Assembly (NCBI RefSeq): GCF_022201045.2
Contig: NC_068557.1
Location: forward strand, 29,365,501-29,429,500
Direction of reading: 5' to 3'
Source of the DNA: Citrus sinensis
Taxonomy: Eukaryota; Streptophyta; Magnoliopsida; Sapindales; Rutaceae
Length of the DNA: 64,000 nucleotides
The position numbers and the translations under genes were made by a program. The notes below the pieces were generated by a model. The model did not search any database. It was not told where the DNA came from and saw only the letters and a list, made by a program, of their open reading frames with translations. Shown piece by piece: positions 12,480 to 24,780 of this stretch. Positions within the stretch are counted from its first letter, which is position 1; every line of letters starts with the position of its first letter.

Positions 12480-13045
12480 TAGTGGTGGGCATTTTCCGGT
12501 TCGGTTCAGTTTGGGCTCCGAACCGAACCAAACCGGAACCAATCGGTTCTTAAAAACTCAAACCGAACACGAACGGAATTTTAGAACTGAACCGAAATAT
12601 TTCGGTTCGGTTCCGTTCGGTTCTAAAATTTGGTTCGATTTGGTTTGGTTCGGTTCGCACATATTCATGTGTTTTACAGTTTTAACCAAATGTCTTACTG
12701 CATTTTATAATTTTCACCTAATCTCACTGCATTTTACAATTTTCACTTGCATTTTACAAAATATAAGTTCACAACAAGAAAAATAAAATTTTGTGAGTTT
12801 ACAATTTTGTGATTTAGCATTTTTATATTTTTTATTTTGAATTTTGATTAAATTAATTTGTAAATAATTGGCAAGAACCGATTGGTTCTTCGGTTCGGTT
12901 CGGTTTTGAATCGAACCGAATGTAAACCAATCAGTTCTTGTAATTTCAAACCATTTGATTTTTTACCTTAGAACCGAACCGAACCGAATTAAATTTTTTC
13001 GGTTCGGTTCGGTTCGAAAAAAACCGAACTGTTTGCCCAGCCCTA
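12480..13045. mobile_element. Non-autonomous hAT-type MITE, 566 bp, with 8-bp target duplication
   Basis: Termini are TAGTGGTGGGCA at the left and the inverted TAGGGCTGGGCA at the right, 10 of 12 identical and typical of hAT elements. Flanking octamers are GTAAAAAT (12472-12479) and GTAAAAAC (13046-13053), one mismatch. The interior is built from many direct and inverted CGGTTCGGTT/AACCGAACCG units and encodes no transposase. The translated frame here is repeat noise. Confidence 0.85.
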
Positions 13046-14628
13046 GTAAAAACTTCACTGATTGTCACCGACACGACTTGAAATCATTAGATACAATTTT
13101 TAAAAGGTCTTATATATAACTAAAAAGAAACCCATTTCTCTTTTTATTTAATTTTAGAAATCATTTTCAAATTGATCGAAGCCAAGAGAAAGAAAATGTA
13201 TGAGACTTATTGCTCCTGGATACAATTAATGGGTAGTTCATAAAAGCGGTGCTGCACGCCTAGTTGCCCACAACAATTAAAATAAGCACAACAAATTAGC
13301 TAGTTGGACCAACAAGCAGCATATTAAACAGGGATGTGATACGTAGCATTCATCTCCTCTTTTGCTTCCCCATGCACGTGCTCTGTATAAAAACAGTGTC
13401 CCATCAGAAGCATTCTCTTCAAAAGTTCAGTTGGAAAAGAGTAAATAAAAATGCAAAGCACTTGCTTTTCGATTCGTTAACTTCCTCCTCCGAGTTTGGT
13501 ATGATGATACTGAGCGACCAGTGATTTTAGCAAGGAAGCAAATTACAAACAAAAGCTAGCTTCCTTCTTCTCTCTCCCCAATTATAGAATATTAAAATTT
13601 TTCAGGCCCACCATTGCTTGTTTGCTTCATTTCCAAGAAATTAGTCCAGAGGTATGATTGAATATTTGTGAACGAACATTGCACTTTAACGAGAGGTTCT
13701 TGATATGTATATTGAGCCCTCTCTTTTCCTTTTAAGATCTTTTAAATCATATACATGCATACGTTACGTATGGGTTAAAGCAGAGTTTTTCAATCTTGAT
13801 AAGATAAAACGATAGGACTTGTCGAATTTTCACAAAAAGAGAGAATAGTCAAAACTATCAAAGGGTGGTTTGAATGAATACTCTGAACTCACACTCACTC
13901 ACACATTCCTAGTGGTAAGCGGCACTTCATCACGCATGCATTGCACTGTTTACTAGCTTTCTGTTCGATCGAATTCTCTTGTTTATTCTAAATACATTTG
14001 CACCCTAATGCAGAATTCATTGAAATGGACGCATCAGCTGTTTGATGGCGGGAAACGATGGGCGCTATAAAGATTGGGTGGATGATCGGTGTTATTTATA
14101 TCGTTTGTGGCGGACAACGAATCTGGACCGTCCATTCAATGTCTGACCTAAAATTCACTCTATATATCATGCTAGAGAAACAGAGAAGGTGGGAGATGTT
14201 GGTGGGGATCAAAGTGAAAGCCACGACGTGTTGCTTGGTAAAAGGGAAACTTTCTGGTGCTCATCACGTGGCTGGGCAAACCTAATTACGTTATCAAACC
14301 GCCACCCAGACAATTGGGTCGGGCCGTTACGATCGACTCGAAGTCTAGTAGCAGCAGAATTTGCGGACGAGGATGGTACTGCTACACATCAAGATTTGGG
14401 ACAGAGTTTACTAAATGCAAACAATTATTCCAATTTAATTCATATACAAGAGAAATAGCATGAGATGATCCAAACGTAAAAATCAACACAGCAAGAAAGG
14501 AAAGAGGGAGGAGGAGGAGAAGATCATGTTAATTTTCATTTTCGTCAGTGGAAGATCATATTAGCAATAGATAATTTAACCTGAATATGCCTTCAGTTGT
14601 GGTCATGAAAGCAGTTCATAAAAACCTT

Positions 14629-14684
14629 AGTTCTGATTTCATCAAGTCCACTTTTACCACACCCACATGGATGAAATCAGAACT
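14629..14684 (-). promoter_or_regulatory. Perfect 15-bp stem-loop in the 3' region of the hnRNP U-like gene
   Basis: Arms 14629-14643 (AGTTCTGATTTCATC) and 14670-14684 (its exact complement) enclose 26 bases. The hairpin begins 22 bases past the stop codon of the minus-strand gene, so it should lie in that mRNA's 3' UTR. Its role is unknown; RNA stability or 3'-end control is possible. Confidence 0.7.
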
Positions 14685-14705
14685 TCATTTATAGAGATTG
14701 AACAA

Positions 14706-17700
14706 TCAGTGGTACCTGGGATAAGGGGTGGCATTTCTTCCAGGATGCTGCATATAGGTAGGAAAATTCTCATGTGAAGGTCTCGCCATTGGAGTCTGAT
14801 AAGGCAAACCTGAATTGTAGAACAACGGAGTGCACACACAATCAGTTGATTATATAATAAACATCAATATTTGCCTCTCTGAACAACAATTTTAAAAAGG
14901 GATGTCTTATTAATTAAAACGATAAATTGGTTTCAAGACAGCAGTGGTGCACAACCATGCTGTCACTGCCAGCAGCAGGCCGTACATGATAAATACATCT
15001 AAAGAATCTTCTCAGCTACTGGTGGACATATCAAGAGAGTGTCAAATTTAATGCAACTAATCATTACCTTTATTTAGTGGAAATAGGTAAGTAGAAGATC
15101 TAACATTAGGAAGCCACCAACTTCAATATTTGAAATTATGCTGTTACAGATACACGTATCCATGAGCTAATGAGTCAGAGTACCTACCATGTGTGGAAGG
15201 AAGAGGACTTGGAGGAAGCATGGGTGCTCTTGGAGCCTGAAGATCATTTTGCGGACCTCTAGCAGGCCTAAATTGTCCAGCAGAAGCATTGTGTGTGAAC
15301 GAAGTCCTGGCGCTTCCCATTGGAGATGGTTCAACCATACCAGTCCTACGAGGATCAGTCAGAGGAACAGGTCTACTGTAAGGTTCAACAACTCCATAGC
15401 CTTGATAAGGGTTAATTCTACCTCCAGTTGAGGGACCATAACTCTCACGGTAACGACTGTTGCCTACAGGCACAGATCCTCTTTCATTACTTAAATAAGT
15501 TCCAGAAGGAGCGGAAGCTCTAGGTATCAGAGAATTTTGATACCCTTGATATGCCTGTGAATAAGATCCAGATGCCTGATACGCTGCGTTCACCTGCATA
15601 TTTTAACCAGTCAACTACTGATCACCAGCTTATTATTTCTCCAATAGGTAAAAAGAAAAAAACAAATGCAAAAAAGACAAGAACAATACAAGAGCTGACA
15701 GCAACTTTTGCAGAAACAATGATAAATTGTGGATGTCGATAAATATACAAATCCAGGATAAAACAGGCAAGACTCACTCGGTTAGGCATTTGGTAGCCAT
15801 AGTTCACTTGTTGGGGAGGTAGATAAGTGCTTTGCCAATTGTCAGTGCAGTTCACTTGTGGGGAAAGTCCACCACCAACTGGATCAAGAGGAAACATAAG
15901 ATCAAATCAAAGACATAAGCGAACGCTATCTCATTTCAAACTCACATAAGACTAGGTGCAAAACCTGATAAAGGTTCCTGGTTATTCAGCGGAGGTGTGC
16001 ATAATGACTTGACAAAATTTTCATGGGAATAAGGTGCGTAATTGGTCTGTAAATTTGGATTAGAAACAGAACCAAGAGTACCCTTCATCTCATCCAAATG
16101 CCGCTGAGCCTCTTCTCTGTCAAGCTCAACAAACATAACCTTATAAAGGAGTCCAAAGCATTAGATATTTTGACCAATGAGGCCTGTAATGAAGGTATGA
16201 GTTCCTGAAGAATTACCTGATCAAAAAGTTCATCTGAACCAGGAGTATCCTTATTCACAGGCAAAACATAATTTGCTGCCACATAGATAACAATAGCCAT
16301 GATCGTACCATAGATTATAAGCATGAGAAGTATAAAGCAATTTGTGAAAACAAAAACCAGATAACAACTTTAAATGAAAGTCGATGCAGAGGAAAACCTA
16401 ACATATTGTTCACTGCATCAGCTGGTACCTCCTTTCCCATTTCTTTAAATCTTTTGACAGACCGAATCTTTAGGTCTTCAGGTTTTGGAAATACCACAAC
16501 AGCAATCTGATTTGAGACAAATCATCTAATGATAAATTAGTGACACTTCAAAATAGTTTTAGAGCATATAAGTCTCTCATAGGCAAAGACAACAGTGTGC
16601 AACTACCTTGCGGAAGTTTACAAACAGCCTCAATTTACGTTTGCGTGCACTTTTGAAAACATTCGTTTGATCAATAATAAAATTGCGAGGTGTCCTTGAC
16701 GCCCTAGATAATAGGACATCAAATATCGCATTAGCTCGACCCATAAGGCACTGGAATCTTTCACTATAATTATGCTTTCGCAGGAGCCCAGGAACCTGTA
16801 AAAATAATATTGCTTCTGTAAAGGAGAATTACACACAGTGAAGAGCACCATTTTAAAATCCAAACAAAATTGTTAAAATGGACAGGAGAAAACAAAAACC
16901 TTCATCTGTTCAAGGATCAGATTTGTGCCAAGCAATATATAACGCTTCTCAGGATGGTCTTTCACCCATTTCTCTGCCCAAGTAGTCTTCCCTGACGCAG
17001 GTAAACCCACCATCATCATTACTTCACAGTCCTTCATGTTACAAAAAGTAGGCCCCAATACTGAATTGCCATCATCAAGAGCTGAAACCCAAGACTTATA
17101 GCCTTCTACGGGAATTAGTCCCTGTTCAACACTAAACTGCATGACAACCACAACATTTTTCAATAGAATATGAGGAAACACTGCTGATTCACATTGCCGT
17201 TCCTTCACTGCTGAATCCACCACTCCAAGACCGTTGGAACCTGCATCAAATTGCTTTGCTGTGCCCAACCATTTCCCATTCTTGGCAAATCCTATTGTAG
17301 CCAATGGCTTACTTTCAAGATCTATAGCACATATTATTGTATCTCCAACTCCAAATTTTTCTCGAAAATTTAAAAAATTCCCACCATGAGAAAATTTTCC
17401 TGTGCCCCCAAACCCAAAGCTCTTTTCGGTTTCTCCTAGTTTTCCCACTGGATCATCCCCTCTCGAGGTGCCAACACGGCAAACATGCTGCTGGTCAGGG
17501 GGAGTGTCTTCCATGTCGACTGGCTGGGTTGAAACGATCTTGCAGCCAAAACAATACTTGCCTCCATTTATTCCAACATTGGCACGAGCACCAGACCAAC
17601 AATATGCGAATCCCTCTTGATGAAGTCCAGAACCTTTAAGACCATTGTCTTCAATGTCAAAATCTGGAAAAATAAGTTATCAGCAATATATGCAACCATA

Positions 17701-18202
17701 AGAGGATAAGGATATCCGCACCAAAGTTGTGACATGTAAACCAATACTTTCAACCCTTTTTGTTCAACTAAAACAAGGGATTGTAAGATCCATACACACA
17801 AATGACATGCATATGCACACTAAGAGAAAACAGGGGAGACGATCAAAGAAAGGCATGAACAAGATTCCATTTTGATTCTATTTTTACCTGACATTCACAA
17901 GTTTAAATATTTATTTCCTGTCTTGTACTTGCAATTTCTCAGCACATAACACTCAATTGCACAACTATTACAAACAATTATTAGCTTTAAGCAATGTTTC
18001 TTAATTATTAGTGGATTTATAGAGTTTAGAAACGAAAGATACCTAAGTCGCAGTCAGCAGGATTGAGCACCACGCGCTGCTTCTGTGAATGGGGTCCTGA
18101 GGCTGAGGAATCCGAAACCGGATCATCGACTTTTGCCTTCTTCACCACTGACTCGGGTTTGTCTCCATCTGGGAGCTCAAGCTCGCGTTTTGCAGTCGCC
18201 AT
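14706..18202 (-). CDS. SPRY-domain, P-loop hnRNP U-like RNA-binding protein, 688 aa
   Basis: Exons: 18202-18043, 17663-16900, 16795-16607, 16506-16398, 16275-16217, 16139-15965, 15878-15778, 15593-15188, 14809-14706; all phases agree. A charged N-terminus with a basic patch (VVKKAKVDD) is followed by a SPRY fold (about residues 55-230; LHQEGFAYCWSGARANVG, FGFGGTGKFSHG, IGFAKNGKWLG). Next is an AAA_33/polynucleotide-kinase-like domain with Walker A GLPASGKT at about 273-280 and the downstream RNFIIDQTNVF. The last 250 residues are rich in Tyr, Gln, Pro, Ser and Arg and look disordered and prion-like. This order matches animal hnRNP U/U-like proteins, which act in the nucleus on pre-mRNA and chromatin-associated RNA. 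The plant function is inferred from the family. The start is the first ATG of exon 1, in frame with the SPRY exon. Confidence 0.92.
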
Positions 18203-19816
18203 TGTATCGTCTCGAGTGAATTTCAGCTACAAAATGAGAGCGCGAATTACAGTTAGCCCGGCAAATATTTTTATTTTTTTATTTGGAAATAAAGTGAGTT
18301 TGTTAATATTTAATTTACGCCGACTCCAGAACTGAGCTGGGCTAGTCTAATGCTCTATAGGCCCACGTCTGAAATTGATTACTAAAAGCACCCCTAAATA
18401 TTCTTTTAGCGCTACCTACAAGTGTCAAGAGGTGGCCCAAGGCGCATATATCCTTACTCTTGGATTAAAATTAAAAGACCTCGATGATGAACCATTTGAA
18501 TAATAAGATCATTATCTTAAGTGAAATATTTGTTTAATGAAATATCATTTTCTGTTAAAATATTCAAGAACAAAATATTTTATTTTTCAATGGATGATCA
18601 AAGATATTATATGATTGCTGACAATTGATTAATTTATAAATTTTTTAAATCTCTTATTTGAGGTGGGAAGCGAAGTTTTTTTTTTTAAAAAAAAAAGATA
18701 AGAAGATTCCTAGATTTTGAAGCTATTTAAAAATTAAGATAAAAGAAGACTTAAAATCATGTAACACATTCATAATGATATCCCATGTAATTCCCATCAC
18801 TTAAATAGTTTTTCTCTTGAAAGAAATTATTCATCCCGTTTTGTAATGGAAATGTCAAAATTAGTCGCTTCTAATTTATAGTTGTTAAAATTCCCCACAT
18901 AATCAAATCTCAATCAACACACTGCTCACTGTAACTGCCAACCATGAATTCAATCAATGAGAATTAACTGGAAACTGAAAATATATAATCATTTTAACAA
19001 GATTTGCCTAGAATATATATATGGAAAATCCATGAGAGCTTTCCTTTCGAGGGTACACAATCTTAAAAGCACTTTTTAACAGCTGAAATTAAGGCTAATC
19101 TTGTGCATAGCTGGTGTTACAACTCACAACCACTTCCCATAGCTAACAGAAACGGGAAAGCCTGGCACATTTGCAATCAAAGACACAACGCAGCTCATTA
19201 ATAGCTGTTCCTAATTGGGACCTTACTTGGATTCAGTTTCCTCACCCCGCAGCTCAATTAAACGAACTTTCCAAACATTCCCCCATTGTAATGCCAGCTA
19301 AATTTTCTCAATCCCTTGAATGATTCCATTTGTTATTGCGATAGTCACGCCACAATTGCTTCAGAAATAAGTCATCACCACCACCAGGCACAGCTCCTGG
19401 GTTTCAGTGCCACCAATCGGTCTCTCACAAACAATACATTCACTTGTTCCCTTCAAGCAATTCAGCAAATAAACAAACAAAGAAACATTTCCAATAAGTA
19501 AACGAGGAACAATTATATTATATTATTATGGAGTAAATTCAACTGTACACTGCTAAAAATCATCTCAATTTATCAAATCTCAGAGGGCCGGTATTGCCCT
19601 TCAACAAGAGTAAACCTCTAATGTACACTAAAAAAATACAAAACAAGCCAAACCCAATCTTCAATCCAAGCTTTGAAGAAACTTGGCCTGTAAAGATTCT
19701 CCCCATGTACAACAGATCCGTAATCATTTGCCAAACTATGCATCTAAATCTACAACAACAAATCCAATCTATATACAACAAAGAACTCCATAAAGAGAAA
19801 ACTATTACTATTATTA
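18203..19816. other. Intergenic region, no gene seen
   Basis: Contains the likely promoter of the hnRNP U-like gene at its left and the 3' region of the FBS gene at its right. Otherwise AT-rich sequence without family-like frames. Confidence 0.6.
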
Positions 19817-19834
19817 TTATTCTTCTTCTTCTTC
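19801..19834. repeat. GAA/TAA trinucleotide repeat forming the FBS stop
   Basis: On the minus strand five GAA codons are followed by TAA TAA TAA TAG TAA TAG, all in frame. The coding microsatellite passes into six consecutive stop codons. Confidence 0.9.
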
Positions 19835-20569
19835 CATGAAAAGATTTTTCTTCGGTGAAGCAAATAAAGCCACTGAAATATCAGCAAGCTTTTGGCTAGT
19901 CAGCCGTGACTTGTAAGCACGCATTTGCCTTGGAGCATTGGGTGCTTCGACTTCAGCATTCTCGATTGGATCCTCATAATCAATCGATGTTTTAAACACC
20001 CGCGTCTTTCTTGGTGTATTGTACGCGAAGTGCCATTGCTTTGCAATCAGAGTCTGTTAATCACAAATCAGAATCGATCAGTCATCAAAACAAAAGCTTT
20101 AAATCCCTAAAAAAGAAAAATTGTTAATCATTATACTTACAGCTTCTCTGATTGGCCTAGATACATGAAAAAGCTGCTTCAAATCTTCGTGATTAACACC
20201 GCAAAGAATCCTAATCTGCAAATACAAAAACCGAAACTTTGATTAATAAACCAGAAAAGTTACTAAATATGCTTTAATGCAAATCCAAAAAGCTTGCATT
20301 TTGATCCTTACAAGGATATCTTGAGGCAAGGCTTCAAGTCGTGACTTTTCATCACAGTTAAAATCAATCATTTTCTCACTGCATTGCCTCTTCAACGACG
20401 AAGACTTGGTTGCTGAATCAAACGACGACGTTTCCTCACCATTCGCAATCAAAATCCTCTTCCTCCCCAACCCTCGAGTGTACCTCACAAACCCCAACCC
20501 TAATCCCTCTCCAGTACTGGCAACACCTCGCCTTGATTTCAATGAACTGCAGTTTTGCCCCAGTGCCAT
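19817..20569 (-). CDS. FBS: F-box protein of the FBS (F-box stress induced) family, 189 aa
   Basis: Exons: 20569-20312, 20215-20141, 20053-19817, all in phase. Family hallmarks are the N-terminal GFVRYTRGLGRKRI motif (about residues 25-39) and a compact, non-canonical F-box (LEALPQDILIRILCGVNHEDLK, then LFHVSRPIREA). After it comes the conserved tail WHFAYNTPRKTRVF, and later RAYKSRLTSQKLADISVALF. Such proteins join SCF ubiquitin ligases through SKP1/ASK. Arabidopsis FBS1-4 are induced by stress and bind 14-3-3 or FBS-interacting proteins; that role is inferred from the family. An in-frame upstream ATG at 20588-20590 would add seven residues (MLTTKRS). I prefer 20569 because MALG-type starts fit the family, with modest certainty. 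The C-terminus is a short Glu run encoded by a GAA repeat that turns directly into repeated stop codons. Confidence 0.9.
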
Positions 20570-20590
20570 ACTTCTTTTAGTTGTTAACAC

Positions 20591-22561
20591 TCTGCTTCCC
20601 CGGAAAGTGAAAAAAATATTGATTGTTTCAAGGGATCAACGACACAGTTTTGAAAAACAGATATATGGTAAGATGAGATATGACAAAACTTTTGAATTGG
20701 ATTGTGAATCCTAAATTTGAGGTAACTGTTACTGCTGCTGTTTCTGTTTATGGCCTAAATGGAAACAAGAACCGACTTTCAACTACAGAGTTCTTTAAAA
20801 TGTGAAACATCTCTAATCTCTTTTTTATATATATTGTGGAAAAAATAAAATAATTTATTTAAAAAGAAAAAAGCAGTAAAAAAAAAAAGAGAATAATAAT
20901 AATAAATATCCACGCTGATAACGCGAGAAATTACTGGAAATCTCTTAGAAAAGATCTTTGTTTCATCCACTCGTGTGTTTTATTTAATTGTTTATCTGAT
21001 GGCGGTTAAATTAGTGGGAGCAAAACTAGCCGTTTGAATGAACACGTGGCGGTAAATGAGACCAGTAAGAAGCAACTTGTGGGTTGCACAGTGGTGATGA
21101 TATGGTGATGGTCGGTCAAGTCGGCTTTGCCCGTCTGCTTCCTGAACACGTCTTCCTTTTTTAGCGCGTGGCTGAGATGCTAGAGTGACGGTGCGGTGAC
21201 TTTCACGAGTCACTGGGATTTAGAATTTCAAAACGTGGAATTATATGGGGAAAATGGCATATCCAACGGTGAGATCTGGGAGTGAACCACACGCAGGAGA
21301 AGGAGAGGCGTTGATCGAATGCCGGACCATACATCGTTTGACCGAAGATTCTAAATAGACGGCTGACGGCTGTTAGTGGCATTTTCCTTGTTGTTGTTGT
21401 TGGACGCTTTGATGGTTTTTACACGATGTCAATCCATTCACTGGTCAACAACACGTCAACACCACGGCCTAAATTTTTAATAAATTAATTAATTTCCTTT
21501 TTGCGTGTTTTATTTGACTTCGTTGTTTCACATTCTTGTCTTTAATTTTAATTTAATTTTTTTTTCTTTATTTTGTAGTTGAACAACTTAGAAGGTTTGA
21601 ACTTACAAGCAATTACCTTCGTACAAGTCTATAAATTATATAATCCATCATTGATCATACAAAAAAAAAAAAAAAAAATTGAAGAGGTTATAATTGTTAG
21701 GTAAATCTTGGATCTTGTATTGGCACATTGCATTAAATTGTTTAAAAGGTGGTAACATGATTTGTGAAATTGTTTTATCTCATAGTTACATTATTGATGG
21801 TCACTGTATTGAAAATATTATTTTCAAATTGCAGCATTTATCTTCCATACTTAATTGATGATTATCCTATCTTGTTTGGATCAATTTCAATCCTGTAATC
21901 TTCAAGAAGATAGAATCACGTAAGAGTAAGGAATCCTTGGAATATTTAAAAGTAATTATAATTTGAATTGAATTAATTACTATTAAGACTTGCTAGTTGA
22001 GATCAATGTCAGTCTTAAAAGAACAAATATATTATACACACAAATGAGGAATCCAATGGATTTAGGGTGACTGGGCAGTGGGCACCGGTAATCTTGTTGA
22101 TGATAATTGTTAAATTAATACAAATTTATTATTACTGGCTTGTCTAATGCCATGAATTAAGTGGTAATCTTCAAAATAGAACAACTAATTATTATTGCAT
22201 ACTTTGTTGTCCCATGTGGGCGGTGGGCCATAAATGTCATGTTCAAGTTAAACAGAATACTTCTCTCAGATTAAGTAGCTTGTAAAGTATGTCTAATTAC
22301 AATTAACTGAAAGCTAGATGACGAAAGAAGAGAGTTTAATTAAGGAGACACAAATCGACAACTCAGTGAAGGAGAAATGTATCACGTCTGAATTTAATGA
22401 CATCTATCCAAGGAAATAAACTTTATCATAAATAGTTTAATAAATTTCATCCCTTTGTCTCCAATGAATGGTGCAACATGGCATGTGATCCAAAACCGAA
22501 CGTATGTACCTGTGAACATTCTTTAATATGATGATATTTGTGCAACTCGTCTTTTTCTAGA
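20591..22561. other. Intergenic region upstream of FBS, no gene seen
   Basis: Includes the probable FBS promoter. The ACGTGG/CACGTGG-type core near 21043-21050 and the ACGTGG near 21233 resemble ABRE/G-box elements often found in stress-regulated plant promoters, but this is only a motif match. A poly-A run lies at about 21661-21678. No coding frame is supported. Confidence 0.5.
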
Positions 22562-24778
22562 TCATGTGGAGAATGCTTTAAGAGGTTTCAGTACTGAATC
22601 CACAAGCTTAAAATGATTTTCATCAGAACCAAATAATCTTAGGATGCTACTCTTGTCATCGAGATAGTCAAACAATTTGATCTGGGCATTCGCAGACGCT
22701 TTCAAGGAAGAAAAGATCCGGTCGTAACGTTAAACATCAGCGTTACAATCATTTAGAGGGCCATTATTCTTTGGAGTGACTAGAACTAAAAGTGTCCAAG
22801 AATTTTGCTTTTTGTAGAAGATATTTCACCAACTCAAGTTCATGCTTCTGGAACTTGAAACCTGTTAATTTGATCAACTTAAGGGTAATTACAGTGTGTT
22901 GGCGTAATTGCTTTTCAAGAAGTTCTTTGTGATGTGATTCCCAACAGTGTCTACTTGCAAAAGAAAATTCGTTCAGCTGCAATTAGCATTAAGCCCTTTA
23001 GAAATACTCACACACCCGCCAAGTGAAGGAAAGCTGTCTGCTTAAAGGAGCTGGCTAAGTTACAGCATCTGTACCTTAGAGATGCTGAGTCAGCCAACCC
23101 CCTAACCTTGCATTTGCATTGCTTTCTCTCTGTAAGTCAGGACACGTGTGCTATTTGCTTTGGGTGTGTATGTTACAGATGCTGTATCTACGAAAAAGCT
23201 TTGATTAGTACGTGCATAAAGTCTAAAGAATGCGTTGACACTTTTTACAGAACTCGATGCATTAGAGATACTGTCAAAATTTTAATATGTTACCTTAAAA
23301 CACAAGTTTACATAACCCGTGCCAACATTTTAATGTTAGTTAGTTGCAATATAGAATATTTAAGGTAAAATTGAATTGCACGTATACCTCGAGAAATGTA
23401 GAAGAAGAAAAATAAAGAGATTCTTGAAGTGCCAAATTGTCCGGCATATTGCCACCATTAATTCCAAATCTATGATATTTCTTGTATTTGTCAATACATG
23501 TAACACGCTCAAGGCTCAACATGTCTTGATTGGCAAGGTGTTTCACATTTTCTTTAAATTTTGTAAGTTTCCACACCTTTTGTGATGCTCAGCACTCCAT
23601 CAAAAATATTTTTCCCTTTACAACCACATCTCTGACACCATGGGTCCTGTTTCACTTTCTTCTTTCATAAATTCTCAGCTGTTTGGCAACAGATTTTGAG
23701 CTGCTCTCCAAAAATAATAGTTGTAAGGTAGCAGCCTCTATAAGTTAAATGAAAAAACATAATAGGATTAATTAAAAAAATATAGAAATTAAATTAAATT
23801 AAGAAATTATTAGGATCCGTTTTATTTTTAATTAAATTATTTATTAAATTAAAATTAAATGAGAAAATATATAAGTTAAATGAAAAAAACATAATAGGAT
23901 TAAGTAATGAAAAAAATTGACATTAAAGAGTTCATAGACCCGTACAGGATTTTCCCTTCGAATGATTCTAAAAGATAAGAAATTAAGAATCACATTATTA
24001 AGTTGCAAAAACATGCACGAGTTTGCAGAAAACTGTGTGTCCACGGTAATGAAATAATCGAAGAGTCGGAGCATCGGTACTTATCCGAGAAATGAAAGCG
24101 TAGTCTTCCACTCTTAAAACCCTAGAACTTGTTTCGATTTTGAGCATAAATCTTCAAATGGGTCATTGCACGACATTTAGTTATGTCCATAGACTCAAGA
24201 AGCAAGCAATTGTTAAACAGTACTGTTTCTATAGCTGCTGATGTAATGTCAAGTATTTAAGAACGAGAGTGTTCAAGAGATTCAAACCTTGAAGCTTTGC
24301 TGGAAGATGAAATGTACAGTAACATAGCTTTAGGATTCAATGCTAAGAAGATGTGAAGAAAGCTCAAATGGGTTACTGGCTTGAACAAAATCCAAATTAA
24401 GCTATTCAACTCCTTTTGTAGTTAAGTTTTCGATCCATTTTTCGACAGCATCTCCTACTCCAGTTGGATCAAAATACAATCGAAAACTTTGAATGACTGG
24501 AGCTGCATGACGTTTGATAATATCATTAATAACAATTTTGAAATCGTTTGGCTGCGGCGTCTGGCAAAATCTTGATCGACATGCAGTTTCGTACGGAGCG
24601 TCCAAGAATTTTGGAATCTCGATGACAAAATTCCCAGTTGTGCAATTACTTTCATGGGCAAGAAAGAGAAAATATAATCAAGAACGTAATATGGAAGATT
24701 CGCAATTGGTTTAATTTTCACAATCTTGATTCTCTCTTGGGATGATAGTAACAGTGCTTGCTTCTGATGAGTATCCAT
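22562..24778 (-). pseudogene. F-box/LRR/FBD-type protein, decayed
   Basis: The 5' end encodes an F-box (from 24778; ANLPYYVLDYIFSFLPMKVI, then LSSRFQNSWTL). Near 24541-24552 the frame must shift by one base to continue as NDFKIVINDIIKRH and VIQSFRLYFDPTG. A TAG at 24404-24402 then interrupts VE*LNLDF, where Glu is expected. The middle leucine-rich part is barely readable (pieces near 23340-24074). The FBD region survives at 22982-22764 (KLIKLTGFKFQKHELELVKY), followed by another frameshift near 22785 into LVLVTPKNNG, a TAA at 22732-22730, and the FBD tail FSSLKASANAQIKLF. Intact relatives are SCF substrate receptors of unknown substrate. Multiple independent lesions make function unlikely. 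Confidence 0.85.
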
Positions 24779-24780
24779 GC

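Larger units (their letters stand above)
10443..14705. other. Intergenic region with one clear MITE
   Basis: Apart from the hAT-type element at 12480-13045 I see no gene. Open frames at 11680-11982, 13336-13524 and 14058-14463 have no recognisable motifs or splice partners. 14480-14705 is probably the 3' untranslated region of the next minus-strand gene and contains a hairpin. Confidence 0.6.

Noticed and set aside
12385-12786. 133-codon plus-strand frame
   Set aside because: Most of it lies in the MITE's CGGTTCGGTT repeats (GSEPNQTGTNR-type peptide); not a real protein.
14058-14463. Three overlapping frames in a less AT-rich stretch
   Set aside because: No domain or splice context; likely chance frames upstream of the hnRNP U-like 3' end.
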